DNA of 17,147 bases, from positions 1 through 17,147 of the forward strand of contig JAIOTR010000240.1 of NCBI GenBank assembly GCA_021106665.1, given 5' to 3'. This DNA is from Bacteroidales bacterium (GTDB taxonomy: Bacteria; Bacteroidota; Bacteroidia; Bacteroidales; JAADJA01). Shown in pieces: positions 7,074 through 15,453 of this stretch. The notes under the pieces are model-generated. The model searched no databases and had not been told where the DNA came from. It worked only from the letters and a program-made list of their open reading frames with translations. The translations under genes and the position numbers were made by a program. Position 1 is the stretch's first letter. Every line of letters starts with the position of its first letter.

Positions 7074-7982
7074 CTATAAATTATAAATCAACTTTAGGTT
7101 ATCAATCAGTAATATGGGCGATTCAACCGAAGCCTCCTTGTCCGACCTTATAAAAACATAAAAATAATCAGCTTGATAATTATCCGATACAGTTGGAGTT
7201 AAATTAACGTACATCTTCTTCCATACTCCATCAGTTGAATTTATCACAACAATTGGATGAGTAATGACACTTACACCTAATTCCCTGATAAAAAGACCTA
7301 CAATCATTTGATTATTGGTATTATACTCAATCTCAAGAAAAACATGCCTCACTTTAGGCAGGTCAAAACCGGGTGCTGCAGTTGATGGATCAGCGGGAGC
7401 TGATACCTCCAGAACTTTGTAATCCTGATTTAAATAACCGGCGCCTGCGTTGCCATACTGTAATTCTTCACGTGGAAATAACTGAAGCGATGTATCACTA
7501 TTTGATGTCGGTATAAGCGAAATATTGCCGGCGCCATGCTCGAAGTTTTCCTGCCACTCAAACCAAATTACAGAATCGTAATATTGAACATCAGGTACAA
7601 CTTTTATTATACTATCTATTACAAATTGAAAATCTTTAATAATAAAGGGTTCAATAAACGTGTAAGGCGTCCTGGTTCCTGATATTCCGTTTTTTTTAAT
7701 TCCGGGAATCAACGTAAGTTTATGCTCTCCTTCCTGCAGTACAGGTATTTGATCGGTTGGCAGTTCAAAAGCTCCAATTGTCTGATCGTCGACATATACC
7801 CAAACATCTGTAAAGTTATGTGTAAGTGCACCTTCTTCAATTAACGGGTTATCCACTAAAATAATGGTATCAACCTGAATGTATGAAGGAATGGTTTGGT
7901 CACCCTCAAATCTTTCGCAAGCTATGCTGAAAAGAATTAAGAATGTTAATATAAATAAGTAAAGATTTTTCTTAAAATCCAC
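7074..7982 (-). CDS. Lipoprotein of unknown function upstream of the sugar transferase
   Basis: The 302-residue product begins MDFKKNLYLFILTFLILFSIAC, a type II signal peptide with lipobox SIAC and lipidated Cys22; the +2 residue is Glu. The mature part starts with a segment (about 40-115) reading VWVYVDDQTIGAFELP...LQEGEHKLTLIPGIKKNG, which resembles a PEGA-like or other small beta-sandwich fold. A second part (about 140-302) contains FEWQENFEHGAG, HVFLEIEYNTNNQMIVGLFI, GVWKKMYVNLTP and a closing LLIDNLKLIYNL, reminiscent of a carbohydrate-binding-type jelly roll. I do not recognise a named family. A -7 element lies 23 bases upstream, so this gene probably leads the transcript that continues into the sugar transferase. 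Envelope polysaccharide-related function is inferred from that context only. Confidence 0.8.
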   Translation of the reverse strand: MDFKKNLYLFILTFLILFSIACERFEGDQTIPSYIQVDTIILVDNPLIEEGALTHNFTDVWVYVDDQTIGAFELPTDQIPVLQEGEHKLTLIPGIKKNGISGTRTPYTFIEPFIIKDFQFVIDSIIKVVPDVQYYDSVIWFEWQENFEHGAGNISLIPTSNSDTSLQLFPREELQYGNAGAGYLNQDYKVLEVSAPADPSTAAPGFDLPKVRHVFLEIEYNTNNQMIVGLFIRELGVSVITHPIVVINSTDGVWKKMYVNLTPTVSDNYQADYFYVFIRSDKEASVESPILLIDNLKLIYNL

Positions 7983-8004
7983 TGAAGAATTATTTTTAAG
8001 GCAG

Positions 8005-8012
8005 CAAAATTA
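8005..8012 (-). promoter_or_regulatory. -7 element for the lipoprotein/sugar transferase unit
   Basis: Read on the minus strand this is TAATTTTG followed by CTGCC, matching TAnnTTTG. The predicted start at about 7998 leaves a leader of about 15 bases before the ATG at 7982. No -33 box at normal spacing was seen. Confidence 0.6.
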
Positions 8013-8075
8013 TAAAAACGAACGCAATAAATGAATATTGCTGACCGAAATTAAGTGTATTATTTAAATTTCTCG

Positions 8076-9062
8076 CTATTGCCCCACAGAATAATTCATT
8101 TTATCCATAATCCTGTAAGCTACGTCTAATGCTGCATATCCGTCTTCAATTGACACGATTGGAGGTTTATTATCTTCAATGGATTTGGCAAAAAATTCCA
8201 GCTCGGTTTTAATGGCATTGATGGGCTGAATTTCAGGATTTTCAATAATAATTTGTTTTGTTCCCCTCCCATGCCCCAATTCAATTAACATGGCAAGGGG
8301 ATCGGCATTTTCAGGATCATCTATTTTTTCCAACCTTAAAATTTCAGTTTTTTTGTCGAGAAAATCGACAGCGATGTATGCATTATTTTGAAAAAATCTT
8401 GATTTCCTCATGTTTTTCATTGAAATCCGGCTGGCAGTAAGATTTGCCACACATCCATTATCAAATTCAAGCCTGGCATTTGCAATATCGGGAGTATCGC
8501 TCACAACCGGAACCCCACTGGCACTGATTCTTTTAATATTGGATTTAACAACACTTAAAACAATATCAATATCATGAATCATTAAATCAAGAATTACCGG
8601 CACATCTGTTCCGCGGGGATTAAATTGAGCCAACCTGTGTGTTTCTATAAATAAAGGGTGCGTAAAGTAAGGTTGTGCAGCTGTGAAGGCGGGATTAAAA
8701 CGTTCCACATGTCCGACCTGGACTTTAACTTCAGCTTCACTTGCAAGAGAAATCAACTGCTTGGCCTCTTCCGGTGTATTGACAATTGGCTTTTCTATGA
8801 ATACATGTTTAAATCCTTTGAGCGCTTTCGAAGCACAATCGAAATGGGAAATAGTAGGGGTAACAATATCCACAACATCTACATTATCAATAACACTTTG
8901 AATATCCTGGAATTTTGGAATGTTAAAGATCTTTTCAACTTCCTCAGCAATTGAATCATCTGGATCATAAAATCCTGCAAGCATATATTTATCCGATTCC
9001 TGGATACATTTTAAATGAATTTTACCAAGATGGCCGGCTCCCAGTACACCAATTCTTAACAT
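8076..9062 (-). CDS. Gfo/Idh/MocA-family NAD(P)-dependent oxidoreductase
   Basis: The 328-residue protein opens with a Rossmann fold, MLRIGVLGAGHLGKIH, whose dinucleotide-binding motif GAGHLG is at 8-13. The family hallmark EKP is at 90-92 (HVFIEKPIVNTPEEA). The C-terminal half includes GHVERFNPAF (117-126) and the LMIHDIDIV block with His163, in the place of the family's substrate-site His. Such enzymes oxidise or reduce sugars, inositols, nucleotide sugars or bilins; here the substrate cannot be read. The neighbouring sugar transferase makes a nucleotide-sugar modification plausible, but this is inference. The start ATG at 9062 is directly before the beta-1 strand, so it is firm. The gene is 93 bases upstream of the lipoprotein gene on the same strand and divergent from pcm. 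It may be a separate transcript, since a -7 box precedes each. Confidence 0.9.
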   Translation of the reverse strand: MLRIGVLGAGHLGKIHLKCIQESDKYMLAGFYDPDDSIAEEVEKIFNIPKFQDIQSVIDNVDVVDIVTPTISHFDCASKALKGFKHVFIEKPIVNTPEEAKQLISLASEAEVKVQVGHVERFNPAFTAAQPYFTHPLFIETHRLAQFNPRGTDVPVILDLMIHDIDIVLSVVKSNIKRISASGVPVVSDTPDIANARLEFDNGCVANLTASRISMKNMRKSRFFQNNAYIAVDFLDKKTEILRLEKIDDPENADPLAMLIELGHGRGTKQIIIENPEIQPINAIKTELEFFAKSIEDNKPPIVSIEDGYAALDVAYRIMDKMNYSVGQ

Positions 9063-9097
9063 GATATAAAAATTTATTTAAGTTTTAAATATTATGA

Positions 9098-9105
9098 CAA
9101 AGATA
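9098..9105 (-). promoter_or_regulatory. -7 element for the oxidoreductase gene
   Basis: On the minus strand the sequence reads TATCTTTG, matching TAnnTTTG. It predicts a start at about 9091 and a leader of about 30 bases. It lies in the 172-base divergent region shared with pcm; no matching element was found for pcm. Confidence 0.5.
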
Positions 9106-9234
9106 TGGGCTGATTTACTATTTTCGTAATAATTTTAATACACTTATAAACGATTGCCGGTTAATTAATAATATGGGCAAATTGTTACAAAACAGATTGT
9201 TACTCAATGCGGTTAAAAATACACGCAAGTTTAG

Positions 9235-9885
9235 ATGGCTCAAGACACATACAAACATAAAGGTTTAAGAAAACAATTGGTTAATCTCATCAGAAGTAAA
9301 GGCATACAGGATGAAGCTGTATTAGAAGCTATTGAAACTGTTCCCCGGCATTTGTTTATGGATTCCTCTTTTATTGCTTTTGCTTATGAAGATAAACCTT
9401 TCCCCATTGGTTCGGGGCAAACAATTTCACAGCCCTATACGGTAGCGTTTCAAACTGAATTACTTGAAGTAAAGAAAGGCGATAAAATTCTTGAAATCGG
9501 CACAGGTTCAGGCTACCAGGCATGTATTTTAATGGAAATGGGGGGACGTGTTTATACGATTGAGAGACAAAAAAATCTGTATTTAAAAACAAAGAATCTT
9601 TTACCGGGACTTGGTTATAAGCCAAAATTATTTAGTTATGGAGATGGCTACAAAGGAATGCCCAACGAAGCCCCCTTTGATAAAATACTTGTAACAGCAG
9701 GCGCTCCTACCCTACCGGATGATTTAATTGATCAGCTTAAGCCCGGTGGCATTATTGTAATTCCGGTTGGATCCGGTATCCAGAATATGAAAAGAATTAT
9801 TAAAACCGATGAAATCAACTATATAGAAGAGGATCATGGCACTTTTAGATTTGTACCCCTATTAACGAGAAAGGCAAATGACTGA
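9235..9885 (+). CDS. pcm: Protein-L-isoaspartate O-methyltransferase
   Basis: The enzyme uses S-adenosylmethionine to methylate L-isoaspartyl residues formed by ageing of proteins, starting their repair. The 216 residues show the PIMT-specific block PIGSGQTISQPYTVA (57-71), SAM-binding motif I KILEIGTGSGYQA (84-96), the acidic residue Glu110 that ends strand beta-2 (VYTIE), and the later FDKILVTAGAPTLPDDLIDQLKPGGIIVIPVG segment with the final SAM-fold strands. The length is normal for the cytoplasmic form and no signal peptide is present. ATG at 9235 gives the typical start D-T-[YF]-KHKGLRKQL of Bacteroidota homologs. It is divergent from the oxidoreductase gene and appears to be a single-gene transcript; no TAnnTTTG promoter is obvious upstream. 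Confidence 0.96.
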   Translation: MAQDTYKHKGLRKQLVNLIRSKGIQDEAVLEAIETVPRHLFMDSSFIAFAYEDKPFPIGSGQTISQPYTVAFQTELLEVKKGDKILEIGTGSGYQACILMEMGGRVYTIERQKNLYLKTKNLLPGLGYKPKLFSYGDGYKGMPNEAPFDKILVTAGAPTLPDDLIDQLKPGGIIVIPVGSGIQNMKRIIKTDEINYIEEDHGTFRFVPLLTRKAND

Positions 9886-9963
9886 GCAACGCAACCTCAC
9901 ACTGATTACAATCATCTATTATTGATACTATTATTAAAATATCAACGATCCACGTTAAGAAAA

Positions 9964-9994
9964 TTTGGCTTGGAAAAATATTTATTTACTTTTG
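9964..9994 (+). promoter_or_regulatory. Full consensus Bacteroidota promoter for the lipoprotein pair
   Basis: TTTG at 9964-9967 is followed, after exactly 19 bases, by TACTTTTG at 9987-9994. This matches both the -33 and the -7 consensus (TTTG-N19-TAnnTTTG) and is the best promoter in the window. The predicted start near 10001 gives a leader of about 38 bases. Strong transcription of the downstream lipoprotein genes is inferred. Confidence 0.8.
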
Positions 9995-10038
9995 CAGCCG
10001 ATTTTGAATAAGTACATAATTATTAATTTAAAAATTAA

Positions 10039-10926
10039 ATGATGAAAAAATTAAGTTATTTGTTAGGCTTGTTATTAGTAGCCGGTTTAATATTTACCTC
10101 TTGTAGTGATGAAGAGGATGATCCAATTGATGAAACCCCTACCATGAATTTTAAAGGTGGTGAATTTTCTCCCGGAGTTGATTATGTTGATGGAGATATA
10201 GCGCTACCTGCTAATACAACATTTATAGTAGGAATTACAGCTCAATCCAACTCTGGAAAAGATCTTATTAACCTGGAAGTTACAAGCAAGTTTGAAAATG
10301 ATAACACTGTAATTTATGACTCTACATTCAGTGAAAACTCCTTTGATGCAAACTTAGTGTTTCCAACGAGTGCCGGTTTAGGTGATGAAGTTTGGATATT
10401 TACTATAGAAGATAAAGACGGGAATAAAAAACAATTATCATTTATCGTAACCACTGAATTTGTTGGAGATTCCGTTAAAGTGAATCTAAATATTACAATG
10501 GGATCATACAATGATTTAGATTTTGGAAGTTTTTATGCCACTTCAACCGACATGGTTTATTTTAAGGATGATGCAGCAGCAAATCCGGATATTATTGATT
10601 TCGCCTTTTTTAAAGGAAACACAACACAAAATACCATTGCAGCTCCTGCAGCTCAAAATGTGATAACTGTATTTAATATCAGCAGCTGGTTTCCTTTGAA
10701 TAACACAGAAATTGAACTTGCGAACATTTCTTCAGCTGAATTCGATGCCATTGGTGATACTTATACCTTTCCTAATGTCCCAGGTGCAGTAAATGAAGTG
10801 AATGGTCTTGAAGTTGATGATGTATTAATGTTCGAAACAGTTGATGGTAAAACAGGATTTATCAAGGTTAATAGCTTCCCTGCTAAAGGTGATAAAATTA
10901 ATATTGATTTAAAAATGCAAAAATAA
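10039..10926 (+). CDS. Lipoprotein, first of a tandem paralogous pair
   Basis: The 295-residue product starts MMKKLSYLLGLLLVAGLIFTSCSDEEDD: a lipoprotein signal with Cys22 followed by Ser and a very acidic stretch (SDEEDDPIDE), as is common for exported Bacteroidota lipoproteins. The start could be either of two adjacent ATGs (10039 or 10042). Residues about 35-145 look like an Ig-like beta-sandwich (FKGGEFSPGVDYVDGDIALPANTTFIVGITAQS...SFIVTTEFV). The rest (about 148-295), beginning VNLNITMGSYNDLDFGSFYA and ending VDDVLMFETVDGKTGFIKVNSF, is a second conserved domain with no motif I can name. The same order of blocks is found in the next gene. The gap to that gene is 6 bases, so they are one operon. 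Function unknown; surface binding or assembly is only a guess. Confidence 0.8.
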   Translation: MMKKLSYLLGLLLVAGLIFTSCSDEEDDPIDETPTMNFKGGEFSPGVDYVDGDIALPANTTFIVGITAQSNSGKDLINLEVTSKFENDNTVIYDSTFSENSFDANLVFPTSAGLGDEVWIFTIEDKDGNKKQLSFIVTTEFVGDSVKVNLNITMGSYNDLDFGSFYATSTDMVYFKDDAAANPDIIDFAFFKGNTTQNTIAAPAAQNVITVFNISSWFPLNNTEIELANISSAEFDAIGDTYTFPNVPGAVNEVNGLEVDDVLMFETVDGKTGFIKVNSFPAKGDKINIDLKMQK

Positions 10927-10932
10927 TTAAGT

Positions 10933-11886
10933 ATGAAAAAATTAAATTATTTAATGATCATTCTGTTTTTAACAGGATTTATATTTATGTCGTGTAGCAC
11001 AGACGAAGATCCGGAAGAAATGAACCCACCCAGCATCTCATTTCTTGGAGGTATACATCAAGCCACCGGAAAGGCATATGTTGATGGAGATATAATTTTA
11101 ACAGTTGGGGAACAAATGGTATTTGGGATTACAGCAAAGTCTGAATCAAATAAAAACCTTAAGCGCATTTACATTGAGCGGGTATATGAAGTAATCTCAA
11201 CTGAAGTAATAATTGACTCTACAATTAACAGCAGTAATTTTACTTACGAGAAAATAACAGCAACAAATCCGAATGTAGGAATGGAAGACTTTAATTGTAC
11301 TGTCACAGATAAGAATGACAAAACTACAACGATAAGTTTCACCATTACCACCGTTTTAGTAGATCCGGGTATAAATGTTTATACCGGAATTTCGCTCGGC
11401 TCATATGATAGCCCTACTAACAGTTCATTTGCATCAATTACCGGTGAAACCTACAGTATTGCTGATGCCGGTATTGATTCAATACAATCTAAAATCGACT
11501 GGGTATATTTTGATGGTGCAAGTTGGGGACATACACTAATGTCACCAAGTGATACTATTGTAGAAACTGTATATCCTACAATAGGAGACTGGGATGCCAA
11601 CAACAGGAATCAAACCAGGTTTGCAAAAACCGATTATACTCCCGATGATTACAACTTTATTGAAAATGACAATCAATTGGTTGTTATGATAAATAATGCT
11701 AATCTCAATTTTGTTGATGACTTTTTCAGTGAATTACAATCAAATCCAGGCGGATTTGCTGTAGGTGATATTATTGCATTTGAAACTCATATTGGTCTTT
11801 ACGGATTTATCAAAGTTACAGCCGTTGATCCGGGCGCTAACAATGGTTTGAGTACCATTACTTACGACTTGAAAGTAGTAAAATAA
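10933..11886 (+). CDS. Lipoprotein, second of a tandem paralogous pair
   Basis: The 317-residue product begins MKKLNYLMIILFLTGFIFMSCSTDED, with lipidated Cys21 and an acidic tail (STDEDPEEM). It aligns along its length with the preceding gene: N-terminal SFLGG...YVDGDI (at residues 49-54 in both), FGITAKSESNKNL, IDSTINSSNF, SFTITT; then NVYTGISLGSYDSPTNSSFAS and, at the end, VGDIIAFETHIGLYGFIKV...TYDLKVVK. Identity is modest, so the duplication is old or the copies evolve fast. This copy has a longer middle part (about 190-270) with WVYFDGASWGHTLMSPSDT. No enzymatic motif is visible. It is the last gene of the unit, closed by the hairpin at 11908-11943, and converges with the Oar-like receptor gene. 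Confidence 0.8.
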   Translation: MKKLNYLMIILFLTGFIFMSCSTDEDPEEMNPPSISFLGGIHQATGKAYVDGDIILTVGEQMVFGITAKSESNKNLKRIYIERVYEVISTEVIIDSTINSSNFTYEKITATNPNVGMEDFNCTVTDKNDKTTTISFTITTVLVDPGINVYTGISLGSYDSPTNSSFASITGETYSIADAGIDSIQSKIDWVYFDGASWGHTLMSPSDTIVETVYPTIGDWDANNRNQTRFAKTDYTPDDYNFIENDNQLVVMINNANLNFVDDFFSELQSNPGGFAVGDIIAFETHIGLYGFIKVTAVDPGANNGLSTITYDLKVVK

Positions 11887-11907
11887 AAAGATAACTTAAT
11901 TTATATT

Positions 11908-11943
11908 AAAAAAGCCACAGTTGAACGCTGTGGCTTTTTTTTT
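11908..11943. terminator. Bidirectional terminator between convergent lipoprotein and receptor genes
   Basis: A 13-bp perfect stem, AAAAAAGCCACAG (11908-11920) with CTGTGGCTTTTTT (11928-11940), encloses a 7-base loop. It is flanked by T9 on the plus strand and an A-run that acts as a T-run on the minus strand, so it can stop transcription from both sides. It is centred 39 bases after the lipoprotein stop and 34 bases after the receptor stop. Confidence 0.92.
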
Positions 11944-11959
11944 GAATTTTTTACTTTAA

Positions 11960-14900
11960 TTAGAATTTATATCTGATACCAATCATACCTTGCCATCTTG
12001 AACTATATAGTCCTGAATCATCCAGATACCAAGGTTCATCATCTGCTGGCCTGGTAAATGAAAATTCAGGAGTTGTACCATCTTCCTGAAAACCTTCGAA
12101 ATCAATGAGTCCAATATTATTGTTCGAAACTGTATATCTTCTTCCCCAGTCTTTGTACAATAAATTTCCGAAATTGAATATATCAAACGTAAGCTGAAGT
12201 GTATGTTTGTATGTACCAGTCTTATAAAATATATCCTGGGCGATCTTTAAGTCAAAAATATTTGTCCAGGGTAAACGAGACGCATTTCTGGTAGCATATT
12301 CACCTCTGTGTTCTGATAAATACTTATCCTGTTGAATGAAAGCATCAAGTTCAATCCACTGTTCTTCAGGCGTCAAACCATCATTATTCTCTACAAGAAT
12401 AATGTCTGATTGGTTTTCTGGGATATATATTAACTGAGGTCCCTTGTAAGCTTCATTGGTGAAATTGCCTCTATAATCATCATAAATGTATGAAAACGGT
12501 CTGCCGGTTTGTCCATTATAGTATAAGGCAACACTGGTAGCCAAATGATTTGCATATTCAATTCTATAAGAAACCAGGCCTACAATTCGATGACCGAGAT
12601 CAAAGTCGGAAATAGCAAGCTGTGCTTCATTACGAGGGACAGGGCTACTTACAAGGTAATTCCATTGTGAGGAGTTTTGTGAGCTGGTGCCATCAAAAAT
12701 AGATTCTGCTTTTCCATAAGTATATGCTAAACTTGCAAACAATCCAAAATCAAACTGTTTACGCAACTGAGTTGTAATATTGTAAGTGTAGCCTTCATTT
12801 GTATTATCACCCAGCATGATCTGGCCATATTCATCTTCGATACCATTTTTATAAGTATTATAGAGTGGCCTGTTATCAGGTGTTCCTGTTGCACTATCCC
12901 AGGGTGGTTTGATATTGACATCTTTCCATAACACATTATTTATAGTTTTTGTATAAATAAATTCAACTGTAGCAATAACATCACCCGGCAACTTATAATC
13001 AACAGCTATGTTAGATCTCCAAACTTGGGGAAATTTAAAATCTTCAGCATAAAGGTCAATCTGACTTCCGGAAGGAGCATCGTCTCCTCCAACCTGTTGA
13101 TCCTGCCAGTTAGGATTAAAAGGTTCACCACCATAAATTGGATAATCCCCTATCATCATTCCGTTATTGGTATAAGATCCTGCCGGCCATACAAATGGAA
13201 TCCTAGAAGTAAATATGCCTGTTCCACCACGAAGCTGGAAGGATGCATCGCCGGATATATCCCAGTTGAAACCTACTCTGGGTGACCATAAAAGTTGAGA
13301 TTTTGGCATAGAACCGGATTTCGCACCTTTCAAATCATAATACTGCTCAAGTTTGGCAATCGTCGTATCATTAAATCCGGGCCTTTCAACAGGATCATCC
13401 ATGAACATCGGAATATCTAATCTTAATCCACCGGTTATCTTAAGGTTGGAAGTAGCCTGAAATTCATCCTGTACATAGAATCCAAATTGAAAAGCATTAA
13501 AATCCGCAGCAGCTGCAGATCCATCACCTCTCACATCATCAACCAGTGAATATCCAATACGATAATATGATGAAGGATCACCTTGCATAAATCCGCTTAC
13601 ACTATCAAATGCATAATCACCGTATGCCCTTCTCATAAAAAGATTATATATGTTATAAAACTCATTATGTGTACCTACAGTAATCGCATGTCTTCCTTTA
13701 TAAATTTGAAAATTATCAGTTAGTGTAAATATTTTCTGATTAAGCTGGTTACCGGTAGAGTATATTTCACCTCCAAGATGTATAGTTCCACTTCCATCAT
13801 CAATTGTTATTCCAGGGAATTTATCTCCCATTACATTCCTGTCATCATTAACTGCTGTTAACCCGATTTTCAGGTTATTTGAGTATTGTGATCCGAAAAT
13901 GCTCTTAAGTTCAATGGCAGCAGTATGTGTTGTTGAGGGGAACTGAACACCGGAATTATAAAAATAAATATCATCTTTATTTGTTTGAATTGGCCCAATT
14001 GATTCACCAAAAACATACTGGTATCGTACCATTAACTTATGGTTTCTATTAATATTATAATCCAAGCGTGCTAAAATCTTCCTGCCATTTAATTCGCGGG
14101 TATTGTTTAAGAATCCACCTGGATCATATCCATATTCATTTCTGAGTAATTCGGCTAAATCGTTCAATTCAGCTTCTGATGAAGCTCCTGTATAATCAGC
14201 AAAGTCAAAAGGTTGAGGTGTCTCATCTTTTTGAAATTCTGCATTAACGAAAAAGAACAACTTATCCTTAATGATGGGACCTCCAAGGGTCAAACCATAT
14301 GTCGTGGCAGTAAAATCGGGTAGTTTTTCACGGTCTTCGTTTTCAACATCACCAGGAGTCCAACCGGCAAAAGTTGGGTCACGATATTTAAAATAAGCGG
14401 ATCCATGGAATTCATTTGTACCTCTTTTTGTAACGGCATTAATACCACCGCCTGCAAATCCACTCATTCTTACATCGTAGGGAGCAATTACAACCTGAAT
14501 CTGATCTATAGCTTCATAACTAATGGCAGATATTCCGGTTTGGCCTCCATTCATCCCATTTGCGGCAAGCCCGAAAACATCATTATTTATTGTACCGTCA
14601 ATCATAACAGAGTTATACCTGTTATTGCTACCTGCAATCGAAATACCATTTCCAACTATATTAGCTTGAGGAGTAAGCTTGGTAAAATCATTCAGGTCAC
14701 CTGAAATAGAAGGAATTGCATTAATCCTCTCCCTGTCAATAACTGTTTCTGCCCCAGTACGGTTTCCATCAAACATGTCATTTTTAGTTGCGATGATTTC
14801 TACTCCTGTCAATTCAGTAGCTGTCTCACTCAATTCTATATTAATCTTTAAGGTTTGACCAAGAGTAAGGTAAATTTCGTTTTTTATAAATGCCTCAAAA

Positions 14901-15160
14901 CCAACAAAAGATACTGTAAGTTTATAAGGTCCGCCAGGATTCATATTGGGTAAATAATAAAACCCGCTTACATCCGAGACCGTAGCATACTCCGAATTAG
15001 TTTGTGTTTCAACAGCGATTATAGTTGCACCGGTCAATGCTTCGCCATTTACATCCGTGACTTTTCCATTTATTCCTGATGTAGTCACCTGTGCAAAAGC
15101 CATCTGTGCAACAAGCACAAATACTGTTAACGCTAGTAAATTAAGTAAAATTTTCTTCAT
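11960..15160 (-). CDS. Oar-like TonB-dependent receptor (outer-membrane beta-barrel)
   Basis: The 1066-residue protein has a Sec signal peptide (cleavage likely after AFA, residue 23). A carboxypeptidase-regulatory-like domain follows (about 28-115: SGINGKVTDVNGEALTGATIIAV...VSDVSGFYYLPNMNPGGPYKLTVSFVGF). Then comes a plug (about 125-245) with DLNDFTKLTPQANIVGNGISIAGSNNRYNSVMIDG and APYDVRMSGFAGGGINAVTKRGTNEFHGSAYF, and a long barrel. It ends in Phe (GMIGIRYKF), the usual signal for the BAM machinery. The plug wording is that of the Oar family; Myxococcus Oar is needed for export of the PopC protease, so a transport or secretion role is possible, but the ligand here is unknown. There is no SusD-like partner next to it. 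ATG at 15160 directly starts the signal peptide. The terminator at 11908-11943 lies downstream. Confidence 0.92.
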   Translation of the reverse strand: MKKILLNLLALTVFVLVAQMAFAQVTTSGINGKVTDVNGEALTGATIIAVETQTNSEYATVSDVSGFYYLPNMNPGGPYKLTVSFVGFEAFIKNEIYLTLGQTLKINIELSETATELTGVEIIATKNDMFDGNRTGAETVIDRERINAIPSISGDLNDFTKLTPQANIVGNGISIAGSNNRYNSVMIDGTINNDVFGLAANGMNGGQTGISAISYEAIDQIQVVIAPYDVRMSGFAGGGINAVTKRGTNEFHGSAYFKYRDPTFAGWTPGDVENEDREKLPDFTATTYGLTLGGPIIKDKLFFFVNAEFQKDETPQPFDFADYTGASSEAELNDLAELLRNEYGYDPGGFLNNTRELNGRKILARLDYNINRNHKLMVRYQYVFGESIGPIQTNKDDIYFYNSGVQFPSTTHTAAIELKSIFGSQYSNNLKIGLTAVNDDRNVMGDKFPGITIDDGSGTIHLGGEIYSTGNQLNQKIFTLTDNFQIYKGRHAITVGTHNEFYNIYNLFMRRAYGDYAFDSVSGFMQGDPSSYYRIGYSLVDDVRGDGSAAAADFNAFQFGFYVQDEFQATSNLKITGGLRLDIPMFMDDPVERPGFNDTTIAKLEQYYDLKGAKSGSMPKSQLLWSPRVGFNWDISGDASFQLRGGTGIFTSRIPFVWPAGSYTNNGMMIGDYPIYGGEPFNPNWQDQQVGGDDAPSGSQIDLYAEDFKFPQVWRSNIAVDYKLPGDVIATVEFIYTKTINNVLWKDVNIKPPWDSATGTPDNRPLYNTYKNGIEDEYGQIMLGDNTNEGYTYNITTQLRKQFDFGLFASLAYTYGKAESIFDGTSSQNSSQWNYLVSSPVPRNEAQLAISDFDLGHRIVGLVSYRIEYANHLATSVALYYNGQTGRPFSYIYDDYRGNFTNEAYKGPQLIYIPENQSDIILVENNDGLTPEEQWIELDAFIQQDKYLSEHRGEYATRNASRLPWTNIFDLKIAQDIFYKTGTYKHTLQLTFDIFNFGNLLYKDWGRRYTVSNNNIGLIDFEGFQEDGTTPEFSFTRPADDEPWYLDDSGLYSSRWQGMIGIRYKF

Positions 15161-15215
15161 ACAAATTTAATTTTAGGGGTTAATATTTAATTTTTAATTT
15201 GCTAACAATTTTAGG

Positions 15216-15223
15216 CAAAATTA
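15216..15223 (-). promoter_or_regulatory. Candidate proximal -7 element for the receptor gene
   Basis: On the minus strand it reads TAATTTTG followed by CC, matching TAnnTTTG. It predicts a start at about 15209 and a leader of about 49 bases. No -33 box at the right spacing. Confidence 0.45.
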
Positions 15224-15314
15224 GCTTTTCCAATATAAAAAGTTTTTAACATTTTATTGAATAATTGAAACAAGTGAGTTTGTGCTGAAAATTTTTTTTC
15301 ATCATAAACAGCTG

Positions 15315-15322
15315 CAAATATA
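15315..15322 (-). promoter_or_regulatory. Candidate distal -7 element for the receptor gene
   Basis: On the minus strand it reads TATATTTG followed by CAGC, close to the extended form also seen upstream of tig and of the lipoprotein pair. It would give a leader of about 148 bases. The sequence cannot tell which of the two elements is used. Confidence 0.4.
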
Positions 15323-15453
15323 GAATTGACTTTTAATACACTGTAGTTTGAAGTGTTAATTTTTTCTTAAGTTTTATCTTATTTAGATTACCTGTAAATT
15401 ATGCTATAATCAGCAGGGCAACAAATACCAAAATGCGATTTTTTTAAACATTC

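Noticed and set aside
8658..8954. Two overlapping plus-strand open frames opposite the oxidoreductase
   Set aside because: Both are antisense shadows of the Rossmann-fold coding region; they have no start context or family features.
14405..14704. Plus-strand open frame of 99 codons within the receptor gene
   Set aside because: It lies wholly inside the strongly supported receptor gene on the other strand and its product has no signal, motif or promoter.
15162..15169. Minus-strand TAAATTTG next to the receptor ATG
   Set aside because: It matches the -7 pattern, but transcription would begin inside the coding sequence.
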